Assembly (NCBI GenBank): GCA_013289765.1
Contig: JABCZI010000003.1
Span: 372,001-436,000, forward strand
Direction: 5' to 3'
From: Acidobacteriota bacterium
Lineage (GTDB): Bacteria > Acidobacteriota > Terriglobia > Terriglobales > Acidobacteriaceae
DNA: 64,000 nucleotides
Shown: one piece after another, positions 27,846 through 39,528 of the stretch
Position numbering within the stretch: the stretch's first letter is position 1
Layout of the letters: the number at the start of each line of letters is the position of its first letter
Program-made: the position numbers and the translations under genes
The notes under the pieces: model-generated
The model's input: only the letters and a program-made list of their open reading frames with translations
Databases searched by the model: none
What the model was told of the DNA's origin: nothing

Positions 27846-30836
27846 CTACGGGTTGAGATCTGTAGCCAGGGCTTTGGTCAGGTCTCCGTTCGGGTCGTCA
27901 TCTTTCACCGCCCAAACGTAGCCGCCGCCCAAGCCATACTGTTTGATGTAGTTCACTTTGCACTGTACCGACTGAGCGTTGTCGTAGCTGTAGGCAGTGT
28001 CGGTGGTTGGGTTGAACATACGAGCCGCGCAACGGGCAGCATCGTAGCTGGGGGTGAACCCGTTGTTCAGCAGGTTTACGATTGAGCGGTAGGTCGCCAT
28101 GCCGTCGGTCAAGAGGAAGTCGCATCCCGCGGCTGGCCCTCCCTGGTTCTGACCCGTCGGGCAATTCCCTACTCCGTTGATATTGGGGACCGGAGCAGTT
28201 CCGTTCGGAGTCTGGGCTCCGGTCGGATCCGTGGTCCCGGTTGCGTTCTGGTACATGCCGCTGTTGGTCGAGGTCAGACCTTGCGTCCAGCCCACACCGT
28301 AAAGCGGGAATCCCATGGTGTATTTGGCCGGTGATGCGCCATGCGCCAGATAATACTGTACGGTTGAGTCAATCGTGTCACCTTTTCCGTACAGCGGACT
28401 GGCAGTTTCGTCGTACAGCGGAGACGCGTCATTGGTGGCATTAGACCAGTCTCCGGCGTAGTTATAGCCGTCCACATTCATGTAGTCCAACACCGCATTT
28501 AGACCTGCGATGTTGATCGTGTCATAACCACCGTCGTTGCCCGAGTCCACGGCCGCGCCCGGGGTTGACGGACCGGCAGCCAAATCAGCCAGTACCTGAT
28601 ACGTCTTGCCTGTCGTTCCCGACAACGTATTCAGCTCGCTGCGGAACTCGGTCATCAACGCTGTGAAGTTGGCCGTATCGTTTGCGTTCGGGAACTCCCA
28701 GTCGACATCGAAGCCATCGAAGAGAGTACCGGTGGAGACGCCCGAGGCGATATTGCCCTGGATGAACATGTTGATACACGAACCAACAAACGCCTGGCGT
28801 TGAGCCTGCGTGCTGGCTGCAGTGTCGAAGAGTTGGTTGTAGGTGGGGGGATTCCATCCGCCAATGGAGATCAACACTTTCAGGTTGGGATGGAGCTGCT
28901 TGAGTTGCACGAGCGCGCCAAAGTTCCCTTGCAGCGGGGCCGTGGCCGGAGTAGCGCCAGACACCTGCGGAACGTTCTTTTGATAATCGGCATAGGAGTC
29001 GGCGAGCGCGCAATTCACGTTGCTGCCGTTCGCGACCGGCTTGGCAAAGGCATAAATGAGATGCGTGAGGACGCCGGCTACGCCATTGTTCTGCAGGTCC
29101 GCAACGTTGGCATTGGCGTAGTAAGTTCCCCACTCTTCATACCATCCGGCCATCATTAGAGTACTGGCGACGGATGTTTTCACGGTGACCGTCGTCGCAG
29201 ACGAGGAACCGGCATAGTCGGTAGCTGTCAGCGAGAACGTGTAGCTGGTTGACGGCGTCAGTCCGCCCGCCGTATCGGACGTGCTAGTAGTGGTTAAAGT
29301 CGAGGGCCCTCCTGTGATCGAATAGCTGATGCTGCATCCGTTAGGAGGAGTGACCGCATTCCAACTCAGGTTTGTGCTGGAATCGGTCGTGCCGGAAGCC
29401 GCCAACCCGGTTGGAGCAGCCGGTTTGGTCGTGCATGAGCTGGCCGAAGTCGTCACACTTACCGCTGAACTCGCGGCTGATGTGCCGGCAGCATCTGTCG
29501 CTTCCACCGTAAAGCTATAAGTGGTCGAAGGAGTGAGGCCAGTGACCGCATCTGACGTTGTGGTTGGCGTCGCGATCGTGGTGCCGCCCTGCAGTACCTT
29601 ATAGCTGACACTGCATCCTGCGGGTGGACTAACCGCACTCCAATTCAAGTTTGTGCTCGAGCTGGTCGTTCCGGATGCCGCCAATCCAGTAGGAACAGCC
29701 GGTGCGCTTGAGCAACTCGAACAGGCGCCCGTCGCAGTCCAAGGTTGACCGCTACCTGCCCCGCCGTTGTTGGTGGCCGGACTCTGATTCTGCGTCCAGA
29801 AGTTGGCGACGTAGTTCTCGCCGTTCTGACTCGCCGTCATGCCCTGAGTGTAAACCGCGGTGGAACTCCACGCTGTGGCGCATCCCGATCCGCCGCTTGC
29901 GGACGTCGTCACGCTCAACGCCGAACTTGCGCCGGATGTGCCGTGAGCGTCCGTCGCTTCCACTGTGAAGTTGTAAGTGGTCGAAGCCGAAAGGCCGCTC
30001 ACGGCAAACGACGTGCCGGTTGCGGTTCCAATCGAGCTTCCGTTCTGCAATACCGTGTAGCTGCTGATCGTGCAATTGGCGGGAGGAGTGACCGCCGTCC
30101 AACTCAGACTTGTGCCGGAGCTGGTTGTGCCGGAAGCTGCCAATCCAGTTGGAGCGCTCGGCGTAGTCGTGCACGAGTTCGCCAGCGTCGTCACATTCAC
30201 GGCCGAACTTGGGCCAGAAGTGCCGTTGGCGTCTGTCGCCTCAACCGTGAAGCTGTAAGAGGTCGAAGCCGCAAGTCCGCTGACGGTAAACGTTGTGCCG
30301 GTTGTGGTTCCAATCGAGGTTCCGTTCTGCAATACGGTATAGCTGCTGATCGTGCAGTTTGCGGGAGCAGTGTCCGCGGTCCAACTTAAGTTGGTGCCGG
30401 AGCTGGTTGTGCCCGATGCCGCCAATCCAGTTGGAGCGCCGGGTGTGGTCGTACAACTGCCGCCGCTTCCGCCAGTTCCACTGAGAGCAGATGTCTGCGG
30501 ACTATTTGCGGCGGTGTCGGTCACTGTCAGCGTGCCGCTGGCCGCGCCCGCCACTGTTGGGTAGAAATACACGTAGATTGGACACGAACCGTTGGCGGCC
30601 ACCGAGGATCCGCAATTGCTGGATACGACGAATGGGCCGCTGACGGCGACGTTGCTGATGCTCACGGCCGAGCTGCCGCTGTTAGCGAGTGTGAAGGTAA
30701 CCCACGCGGTGCCTGTGCCGACCGCGGTGCTGCCAAAGTTGTAACTCGACGGACTCAGAGTGACTGACGCTTGCGCCAACAGCGAAACCGAGACAACGAC
30801 GCAGAGTAGGGGGGAGAAAAGCAACGCACGCTTCAT
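27846..30836 (-). CDS. Multidomain secreted GH18 chitinase B with Fn3 and CBM5/12 modules
   Basis: 996 residues. Signal peptide 1-23. Ig-like/abnormal-spindle-type beta domain about 24-120 (SYNFGSTAVGTGTAWVTFTL). Fn3 modules about 131-217, 226-311, 380-463 and 472-553. Between Fn3-2 and Fn3-3 lies a CBM5/12 chitin-binding module about 319-372 (AWSSTAVYTQGMTASQNGENYVANFW). The GH18 catalytic domain spans about 561-996 with LFDGFDVDWEFP and catalytic Glu714. The first two Fn3 modules are almost identical, a sign of recent internal duplication. Serine/threonine-rich linkers fit a secreted enzyme that tethers to chitin. The gene lies between chitinases A and C, all on the same strand, each with its own promoter. 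Confidence 0.94.
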   Translation of the reverse strand: MKRALLFSPLLCVVVSVSLLAQASVTLSPSSYNFGSTAVGTGTAWVTFTLANSGSSAVSISNVAVSGPFVVSSNCGSSVAANGSCPIYVYFYPTVAGAASGTLTVTDTAANSPQTSALSGTGGSGGSCTTTPGAPTGLAASGTTSSGTNLSWTADTAPANCTISSYTVLQNGTSIGTTTGTTFTVSGLAASTSYSFTVEATDANGTSGPSSAVNVTTLANSCTTTPSAPTGLAASGTTSSGTSLSWTAVTPPANCTISSYTVLQNGSSIGTATGTSFAVSGLSASTTYNFTVEATDAHGTSGASSALSVTTSASGGSGCATAWSSTAVYTQGMTASQNGENYVANFWTQNQSPATNNGGAGSGQPWTATGACSSCSSAPAVPTGLAASGTTSSSTNLNWSAVSPPAGCSVSYKVLQGGTTIATPTTTSDAVTGLTPSTTYSFTVEATDAAGTSAASSAVSVTTSASSCTTKPAAPTGLAASGTTDSSTNLSWNAVTPPNGCSISYSITGGPSTLTTTSTSDTAGGLTPSTSYTFSLTATDYAGSSSATTVTVKTSVASTLMMAGWYEEWGTYYANANVADLQNNGVAGVLTHLIYAFAKPVANGSNVNCALADSYADYQKNVPQVSGATPATAPLQGNFGALVQLKQLHPNLKVLISIGGWNPPTYNQLFDTAASTQAQRQAFVGSCINMFIQGNIASGVSTGTLFDGFDVDWEFPNANDTANFTALMTEFRSELNTLSGTTGKTYQVLADLAAGPSTPGAAVDSGNDGGYDTINIAGLNAVLDYMNVDGYNYAGDWSNATNDASPLYDETASPLYGKGDTIDSTVQYYLAHGASPAKYTMGFPLYGVGWTQGLTSTNSGMYQNATGTTDPTGAQTPNGTAPVPNINGVGNCPTGQNQGGPAAGCDFLLTDGMATYRSIVNLLNNGFTPSYDAARCAARMFNPTTDTAYSYDNAQSVQCKVNYIKQYGLGGGYVWAVKDDDPNGDLTKALATDLNP

Positions 30837-30994
30837 TGTGGCTCCTTGATTCGGGGGACGTGCCAGGAGATCCGCCCGCGGTTGGGTGATTGAGAGAAGA
30901 GTCCGGTTGCGGTCACATCGGACTCCGCGTCGTGAGAGTTAGCTGTACTTAGCGCTCATTTTCAGCACTCACGGAAGATCTGCAGCTTGAAAAC

Positions 30995-31006
30995 TGCTCT
31001 ATAGCA
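30995..31006 (-). promoter_or_regulatory. Operator-like palindrome upstream of chitinase B
   Basis: TGCTCTATAGCA matches the 12-bp receptor operator at 11 of 12 positions. It lies 159 bp before the chitinase B ATG, farther than in the other promoters. A TTGACT is found further up on the minus strand (about 31050), but no convincing -10 pairs with it. The remainder of the 396-bp gap (30837-31232) shows no gene. Confidence 0.5.
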
Positions 31007-31232
31007 CTAACGCGAAGGAGCGTACTCCGGTTAAGCAACTCAGTCAAGAATTTTTTTTCGTTTTGCGGAATCCGAACTACAACTTGACCAGCGAGGCGCT
31101 AACCACTAGAAGGCGTGGGGCGAGCAAGCGGGGAGCAGGTTTCTTTTGGAGTGTGGAAAAAAGGCGACTCTGGAGCGATCTTGTTACGAAAACCGAACTT
31201 GATGCGGAGAGTGGTGGCTGGACCGGCTCAAT

Positions 31233-32570
31233 TTACTTCAAGCCGGCAGCAATTGCTTTAGTCAGGGATGCTTTGGGATCATCGTCGTTTAGTGCCCAAA
31301 CATAGGCGCCGCCGAGTTTATGCTTCCTGATGTAAGCCGTCTTCGCTACGACTGCGGCGGGATTGTCGTAGGTATAAAAAGTTCCGGTGGCCGGATTGTA
31401 GAGCGTAGCTCCGATCCTGGCCGAATCGTACCAGGCGGCGTACCCGTACTTATTCGCAAGGTTCTCAATGGTTGAGTAGGTTGCAAATCCCGCAGTCAAA
31501 ATAGTGTCACAACCGGGTGAGGCATTGGTTTTGTCTGGATTCGGACACAGACCCGATCCGTCAGTCAAGAGAACTGGAGCAGGACCGGCTCCGCTTTGGT
31601 ACAAGCCATGATTCACGTTAGGGACACCCGTCCAGCCGACCGCATACAACGGAAACCCCATGGTGTACTTTGCCGCCGGCACTCCAGCTTTTAGATAGGC
31701 TTTTACAGTCGCATCGATGTAGCGGTCGTCGGCATACACAGGGTCGGAAGCGGTGTCATATAGAGAAGATGACTCGTTGGTCTGCTTTTCCTCCGCTGCG
31801 GCGTAATCGTAGCCGTCGATGGTGAGGAAATCCACTTGCGCTGCGGCGGATTTAAGATCGATGTTGATATATTTCTTCGGGCTCGCTGGAGAATCAAACG
31901 TCAAGACATATTTTCTGCCCGTTGTCTTCGACAAAGCGTTGAGTTGCGTACGGAACTCTTTTAGCAGGGCGGTAAAGTTCTCTTTGTCCGCAGGGCCGGG
32001 AAACTCCCAATCGATATTAAAGCCGTCAAATAGGCCGGGAGCCGTAACCCCTGCAGCGATGTTGCCCTTAACAAACAGGCTGATGCACGAGGACGCGAGT
32101 GCGGCGCGGCCGGCTGCGGAGCCTGCGGCAGTCACAAAGCCAGCAACATTCCCCGCTTGTCCCCCCAAAGAGATCAACACTTTCAGATTGGGATGCAGCC
32201 CCTTGAGCTGTTGGAGCGCGCCAAAATTTCCGTACAGCGGCGCCGCGTACGCTTTGCCGCTCACACTAGGCACCGCGGAATTCTGGTAAGCGGCCACGGG
32301 ATCAGCAATGGCGCACGCCGGCGGAGAAGTCGGGGTTACATTGCCGAAGGCATAGATCAAATGAGTAAGTTCATCGGCCACGCCATTCTTTTGCAAATCC
32401 GCAATGTTGTAACCGCCGTAATTGATGCCCCATTCTTCAAAGTAACCCCCGAAAATTTTGCTATGGTGCCGCGCTTGCGCAACTGACTGAGAAAGGCAAG
32501 CAACGAGGGCCAACAAACTTGTCAAAACCACTCGAAGCAAGTGCGGCATGAAACTGGAACGTCTTGTCAC
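31233..32570 (-). CDS. Secreted GH18 chitinase C
   Basis: 445 residues. The start is GTG 32570 with GGGAGG seven bases upstream, while the ATG at codon 8 has no ribosome site. Signal peptide about 10-32 (VVLTSLLALVACLSQSVAQ). The catalytic domain matches chitinase A strongly (GGYFEEWGINYGGYNIADLQKNGVADELTHLIYAFGN in parallel). It has LFDGFNIDWEFP with catalytic Glu189 and FLTIDGYDYAA, KYTMGFPLYAVGW. No binding module. It is most likely a paralogue of chitinase A made by duplication. It belongs to the same locus with a weaker operator-like sequence about 46 bp upstream. Confidence 0.93.
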   Translation of the reverse strand: MTRRSSFMPHLLRVVLTSLLALVACLSQSVAQARHHSKIFGGYFEEWGINYGGYNIADLQKNGVADELTHLIYAFGNVTPTSPPACAIADPVAAYQNSAVPSVSGKAYAAPLYGNFGALQQLKGLHPNLKVLISLGGQAGNVAGFVTAAGSAAGRAALASSCISLFVKGNIAAGVTAPGLFDGFNIDWEFPGPADKENFTALLKEFRTQLNALSKTTGRKYVLTFDSPASPKKYINIDLKSAAAQVDFLTIDGYDYAAAEEKQTNESSSLYDTASDPVYADDRYIDATVKAYLKAGVPAAKYTMGFPLYAVGWTGVPNVNHGLYQSGAGPAPVLLTDGSGLCPNPDKTNASPGCDTILTAGFATYSTIENLANKYGYAAWYDSARIGATLYNPATGTFYTYDNPAAVVAKTAYIRKHKLGGAYVWALNDDDPKASLTKAIAAGLK

Positions 32571-32615
32571 AGCAACGCCTCCCGGATTCGTAACGAATTG
32601 ATCGGTAGAGCATCA

Positions 32616-32627
32616 AACTATACAGCA
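32616..32627 (-). promoter_or_regulatory. Degenerate operator-like site upstream of chitinase C
   Basis: AACTATACAGCA agrees with TGCTATATAGCA at 9 of 12 positions, with one half-site intact. It is 46 bp before the GTG start, nearly the same distance as the operator of chitinase A. On its own it would be weak evidence, but the position supports it. Confidence 0.35.
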
Positions 32628-32768
32628 GAGCCTGCCGCTGCCCCCCATAACCAGACCAGAGCGTCGTCAGCCTTGGAACGTATGACGGATGAGGGGCGAC
32701 CATATCGCTATAATTAAGGAGTTGTGTTTTCGGTGCGGAAGTAGGGCAGAACTGTTAAGACGACAAAT

Positions 32769-33895
32769 ATGACGACAAACCATCAACATCCTCTTGAAAA
32801 GATCCTCGAAAATCGAATTGCCATCATCGACGGAGCGATGGGCACGACGATCCGCACGTACGGCATGACTGAAGCGGACATACGTGGGGAGCGCTTCAAG
32901 AATTCGACCAAGGGCCTGCTGAACAACGGTGACCTCTTCTCGCTGACCAAGCCGGAAATGATCGGCGACATCCATCGCCGGTTTCTCGAGGCTGGAGCGG
33001 ACATCATCGAGACGAACACTTTCGGAGCAACCAGCATTACGCAGAGCGAGTTTTTCGTGGAAGATCCTCGGGAGCGTGGTGGGCGAAAGGATCCGGCGTT
33101 CTATCAAAAGATCATCGACGATTCGTTTCTCGGTAGCCTGGCTTGGGATATTAATGAGCAATCGGCGCGGCAGTGCCGTGAGTGGGCTGACCGTGTCGGC
33201 AGTGCGACCTCGCGTCAACGGTTCGTGGCGGGCGCGATCGGGCCGCTGACTGTATCTCTTTCGAACTCCCCCGATGCCGATGATCCTGGTTTCCGCGTAG
33301 TCACGTTCGATCAGGTTAAGACTGCCTACATGCAGCAGGTGCGTGCCCTCATCGCCGGCGGGGTTGATCTGCTCTTGGTCGAAACGATTTTTGATTCACT
33401 GAACGCCAAGGCAGCACTTGTAGCCATCCGTGAGGTGTTCGATCAGGATGGCAAGAAATTGCCGCTGATGATTTCAGCAGCAGTGGGCCGGGGCGGCGAA
33501 ACGATGATCTCGGCGCAGACCACTGAGGCGTTCTGGAATGCGGTGGAACACGCGAAGCCACTCTCGGTGGGGCTCAACTGCTCTATCGGTCCCGATCTGA
33601 TGTATCCGTTCCTGGAGGAACTCTCGGAGAAGGCGGACGTGGCCATCTCGTGCTACCCAAATGCTGGTTTGCCGAATCCTCTGTCGGAAACCGGGTTCGA
33701 TCTCGGGCCGCAGGATATGGCCCGCTATCTGGGCAGCTTTGCGCGGTCGGGGCTAATCAATATTGCCGGCGGATGCTGCGGCAATACACCCGAGCACATC
33801 GAGGCTATCGCCAAAGCGCTCGAAGGGCAGCCTCCGCGAAAGTGGGGGACACAGACTGCTGAAGAATCCTTCGCCGACCAGATTGAGAGTCGAGC

Positions 33896-33899
<4 letters not shown>
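32769..33899 (+). CDS. metH: Methionine synthase homocysteine-binding subunit (split MetH, N-part)
   Basis: 376-residue homocysteine S-methyltransferase domain, equal to the first module of cobalamin-dependent methionine synthase. It begins with a short leader, then [21 protein letters not shown]. The zinc ligands for homocysteine are visible as Cys271 ([11 protein letters not shown]) and Cys336-Cys337 ([12 protein letters not shown]). The canonical MetH is one chain of about 1200 residues. Here the chain is cut after this module, and the next gene, overlapping it by four bases (GTGA), encodes the remaining modules. Together the two add to 1286 residues, so a two-subunit enzyme is likely. No cobalamin or SAM riboswitch was recognised upstream. 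Confidence 0.93.
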
Positions 33900-36628
<2,729 letters not shown>

Positions 36629-36866
36629 CATTGAATCTTTGGTCGCTAGCGGACATAGCAACGCTTCACACGCCCGCCGGTTCCGGACCGCAGACTAGCG
36701 TTAAACAAGACCAGGGACAAACTCAAGGTTGGTTTTGCCATCGCCTCGCCTTGAGTGACCACTGATCTCTCTCAACGACAGTCTTACGGTCGGGCGGTGC
36801 CCTTCGGTATTCCCTTTTCGCCTACATGCTCTACCGAGTTCAACCAACCGCTGCCATAATGTCGCA

Positions 36867-38564
36867 ATGGCCGTTACTTTCTTAGAAGACCGATGGCTCC
36901 CGAAGTCAGTCCTCTGTCTGCGCGACTACAACCGTCACAAATTCCTCCTCGACCTGATCGCGGGAGTCACCGTCGGTCTGGTCGCACTTCCCCTGGCCAT
37001 GGCCTTCGCCATCGCGTCGGGGCTTACGCCGCAAGCCGGCATCTACTGCGCCATCGTCACCGGCTTCCTGATCTCGGCCCTCGGCGGATCGAAAACGCAA
37101 ATCGGTGGACCGACCGGCGCCTTCGTAGTGGTGATCGCGGGAATCATCGCTGCGCACGGTGTTGATGGCCTGTTCATGTGTACGATCATGGCCGGGATTC
37201 TGCTGATCATCATGGGAGCGACCGGGCTCGGTACCGGCGTAAAGTTCATCCCGCGCCCCGTTGTCATCGGCTTCACAAATGGCATCGCGGTTCTGATCGC
37301 CAGTACGCAAATCAAAGATTTCTTCGGATTGCGTCTCGATAAAGTCCCTGGCGTCTTCTGGCTGCGCCTGGAAGCTCTCGCCGGAAACTTCCACACGCTC
37401 TCCTACGAAGCGACCGCGCTTGCTGTCTTCACCGTGCTGGTCCTGATCATCTGCCGCAGTCTTTCCCCGCGCATCCCCGGTCCGATTGTCGCCCTGCTCT
37501 TAGGAACCGCGGCTGTCTATTTCTTCAAGCTCCCAGTAGAAACCATAGGAACCCGTTTCGGAGGAATCCCCAGCGGCCTTCCGCATCTTCAGATTCCGCG
37601 ATTCCGCACCGACTTGATTCACGGCCTGCTCGGCCCGGCCTTCACGGTTGCGATGCTCGGCGCGATCGAATCGCTGATGTCCGCTGTGGTCTCGGACCGC
37701 ATGAGCAATGACCGCCACAATCCCAACGTCGAGCTCATCGGCCAGGGCGTTGCGAATATTATTTCGCCCATGTTCGGAGGGCTTCCCGCCACCGGCGCCA
37801 TCGCCCGCACCGCCACCAACATCCGCTCCGGCGCACAGTCTCCGATCGCCGGCATGATCCACTCGCTCACGCTGCTCTGCATTCTTCTTTTCGCCGCGCC
37901 GCTCGTGAGCTATGTCCCCATGTCTGCGCTCGCAGGAATCCTGATGATCGTCGCCTACAACATGGGAGAGTGGCGCGAGATTCCGCAGCTGCTGAAATTG
38001 ACGAAGACCGACATCAGCATCTGGCTGGTCACCTTCGCTCTCACCGTCTTCGCCGACCTCACCGTCGCCGTCGAAGCCGGAATGATTCTGGCTGCGCTGC
38101 TCTTCATCAGCCGCGTCGCCGCCACCACCACGGTGTCGCAGGTCACCGACGACTACATCGAAGACGGCCGCATGCACATTCTCCAGGACAAAGACATCCC
38201 CTACTACGCCACGATCTTCCGTGTCCACGGCCCGTTCCTGTTCGGGGCGACCGATAAAATCTCCGTCGTCACCGAGAATCTCCACAAGCTGCCTCCGGTC
38301 GTCATCCTGCGCCTGCGCAACATGACGGCCCTCGACGCCACTGGCCTATTCGCCCTGGAAGAAGTCGCCAGGACCCTGCACGCCAGCAAGCGCACCCTGA
38401 TCCTCTGCGGGGCCCGCGAGCAGCCCGCACAATTGATCCATCAGGGAGAGTTCGCGGAAATTGTCGGTCCAGAAAATATCTGTGAGAACGTGCTGGAAGC
38501 GTTGCGCCGTGCGGAAGAAGTGTATGAAAGGCTAGAGGCGAAGTTCGTGGTAAGTAAGAGCTAG
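36867..38564 (+). CDS. SulP-family anion transporter with STAS domain
   Basis: 565-residue inner-membrane transporter of the SLC26/SulP family. The N-terminus is short, then LDLIAGVTVGLVALPLAMAFAIASGLTPQAGIYCAIVTG marks helices 1-3. Further helices run to about 430. The cytoplasmic STAS domain (about 440-555) has IFRVHGPFLFGATDKI and LRLRNMTALDATGLFALEEV. Members carry sulfate, bicarbonate or other anions. The substrate is not fixed by the motifs. The nearby methionine synthase might suggest sulfur metabolism, but a 238-bp gap separates them and no link is shown. The reading frame is intact. Confidence 0.93.
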   Translation: MAVTFLEDRWLPKSVLCLRDYNRHKFLLDLIAGVTVGLVALPLAMAFAIASGLTPQAGIYCAIVTGFLISALGGSKTQIGGPTGAFVVVIAGIIAAHGVDGLFMCTIMAGILLIIMGATGLGTGVKFIPRPVVIGFTNGIAVLIASTQIKDFFGLRLDKVPGVFWLRLEALAGNFHTLSYEATALAVFTVLVLIICRSLSPRIPGPIVALLLGTAAVYFFKLPVETIGTRFGGIPSGLPHLQIPRFRTDLIHGLLGPAFTVAMLGAIESLMSAVVSDRMSNDRHNPNVELIGQGVANIISPMFGGLPATGAIARTATNIRSGAQSPIAGMIHSLTLLCILLFAAPLVSYVPMSALAGILMIVAYNMGEWREIPQLLKLTKTDISIWLVTFALTVFADLTVAVEAGMILAALLFISRVAATTTVSQVTDDYIEDGRMHILQDKDIPYYATIFRVHGPFLFGATDKISVVTENLHKLPPVVILRLRNMTALDATGLFALEEVARTLHASKRTLILCGAREQPAQLIHQGEFAEIVGPENICENVLEALRRAEEVYERLEAKFVVSKS

Positions 38565-38971
38565 GGCCATCTGTTCCCAGAATCAAAGACGAAGCCTTTT
38601 CCATCATTTACTCATGAAGGAGCATGGGCGATCAGTTCCTCAAAAGCCTAGCTGGATTGCGCCGCTCTGGCACGCTGCCGTAGGACGTAACGCCGATAGT
38701 GCTGCCCTTCGGTTGTCGAGGATTTACGTGTTATTCCAATCACTCCGACTTAGCTTGCTGTTGCCTCAATGATTTTTTCTCGTGGGCGGTTAACAGACGA
38801 TTCATTCGTTCGAGTATAGCGGCCAGTTTTTCCGGGTTACGTTCTTTTTGGGCCATCGCCTGCAGTTGTCGCCAACCTTTCGGCTCGTTGGGTAAGGGCC
38901 GTTCATGACTACCTCCAGCGCGATGTTAGTTCGACATGTCGCAAAAGCATGTGACGGGAAACATCCGTGAG
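38565..38971. other. Intergenic region without a supported gene
   Basis: About 400 bp between the SulP gene and the next regulatory site. Short open frames exist on both strands, but none has a ribosome site, a family-like sequence or clear coding bias. Confidence 0.6.
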
Positions 38972-39009
38972 AGTGATGGCGATCACAAGCCAGCGTGATC
39001 GCCATCATT
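38972..39009 (+). promoter_or_regulatory. Tandem Crp/Fnr-type sites upstream of the four-Cys protein
   Basis: Two dyads, AGTGATGGCGATCACA (38972-38987) and CGTGATCGCCATCATT (38994-39009), fit TGTGAT-N4-ATCACA and are 22 bp apart centre to centre. Together they also form a 13-bp inverted repeat (38974-39007). They sit 50-87 bp before the likely ATG at 39059. The same arrangement recurs at 40283, 41516 and 43175. Confidence 0.72.
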
Positions 39010-39058
39010 GCAGGACAAACTGGTCCTTGCGATTCTGGGTATTAAGAAGAGGTGCTGT

Positions 39059-39478
39059 ATGTCACACGACGAACACGAAATGCTGGAACTCCTCAAGTTT
39101 GAATTGAAGTTCGTAGAAGATGGAGGCTACGGGCGCTCTCCCCGCACACCGCGGCGTCCTCCCTACATCTTGGAAGACTCGCCCAGTTGTCCGAACCTAG
39201 GCGACCCCGCTCGGACGCATCCGTGCAGCGAGTGTCAATTGATAAAGTTCGTTCCTCGTGAACTTCGGGGCGAGAGTTCGCCGTGCCGGTTTATTCCCCT
39301 CAATGAACAGGCGGAGACCATTGATTATTTCTATCGCTACGGCACGCAGATCGAGTTGGAAGAAGCTTTTGCCGGCTGGTTGCGCGGTCAGATCGCACAA
39401 ATTGAACAGCGGTTGGCATACTCGACCGATCCGTTGATGGAGGAACACGGCGAATTCTCCAAACTCGCAGAGATTTAG
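39059..39478 (+). CDS. Small protein with four conserved-looking cysteines, unknown function
   Basis: 139 residues. ATG 39059 has AGAGG six bases upstream. A farther in-frame TTG at 39008 would overlap the regulatory site, so it is rejected. The central part holds Cys44, Cys56, Cys59 and Cys76 (SCPNLG, HPCSEC, SPCRFIP), a spacing that would suit a metal or iron-sulfur site, while the flanks are charged and helical (KFELKFVEDGGYGR; LRGQIAQIEQRLA). No family was recognised. It has tandem Crp/Fnr sites directly upstream and lies next to the Crp/Fnr gene. A role in redox or oxygen response is inferred from context only. Confidence 0.72.
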   Translation: MSHDEHEMLELLKFELKFVEDGGYGRSPRTPRRPPYILEDSPSCPNLGDPARTHPCSECQLIKFVPRELRGESSPCRFIPLNEQAETIDYFYRYGTQIELEEAFAGWLRGQIAQIEQRLAYSTDPLMEEHGEFSKLAEI

Positions 39479-39528
39479 GGAGGGTTGCTAATGTCGGTTC
39501 GGAGTGACGGCGCCCGATACATTACCCC

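Noticed and set aside
29160-30480. DNA repeats resembling a tandem array
   Set aside because: The periodicity is explained by Fn3 modules in the chitinase B coding sequence.
32571-32768. Cobalamin or SAM riboswitch before split metH
   Set aside because: The 198-bp leader shows no B12 box or SAM-type conserved core. Only a TATAAT-like box at 32709-32714 is visible, without a matching -35.
37500-38285. Long open frame on the minus strand inside the SulP gene
   Set aside because: It lies opposite a well-supported transporter, its product is rich in Asp/Glu/Gly/Arg as expected of a codon-bias mirror, and it has no known family.
36867-38564. SulP gene as horizontally acquired (strongly C-ending codons)
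   Set aside because: Third-position bias looks higher than neighbours by eye, but a codon-usage calculation was not possible and no mobile element borders it.
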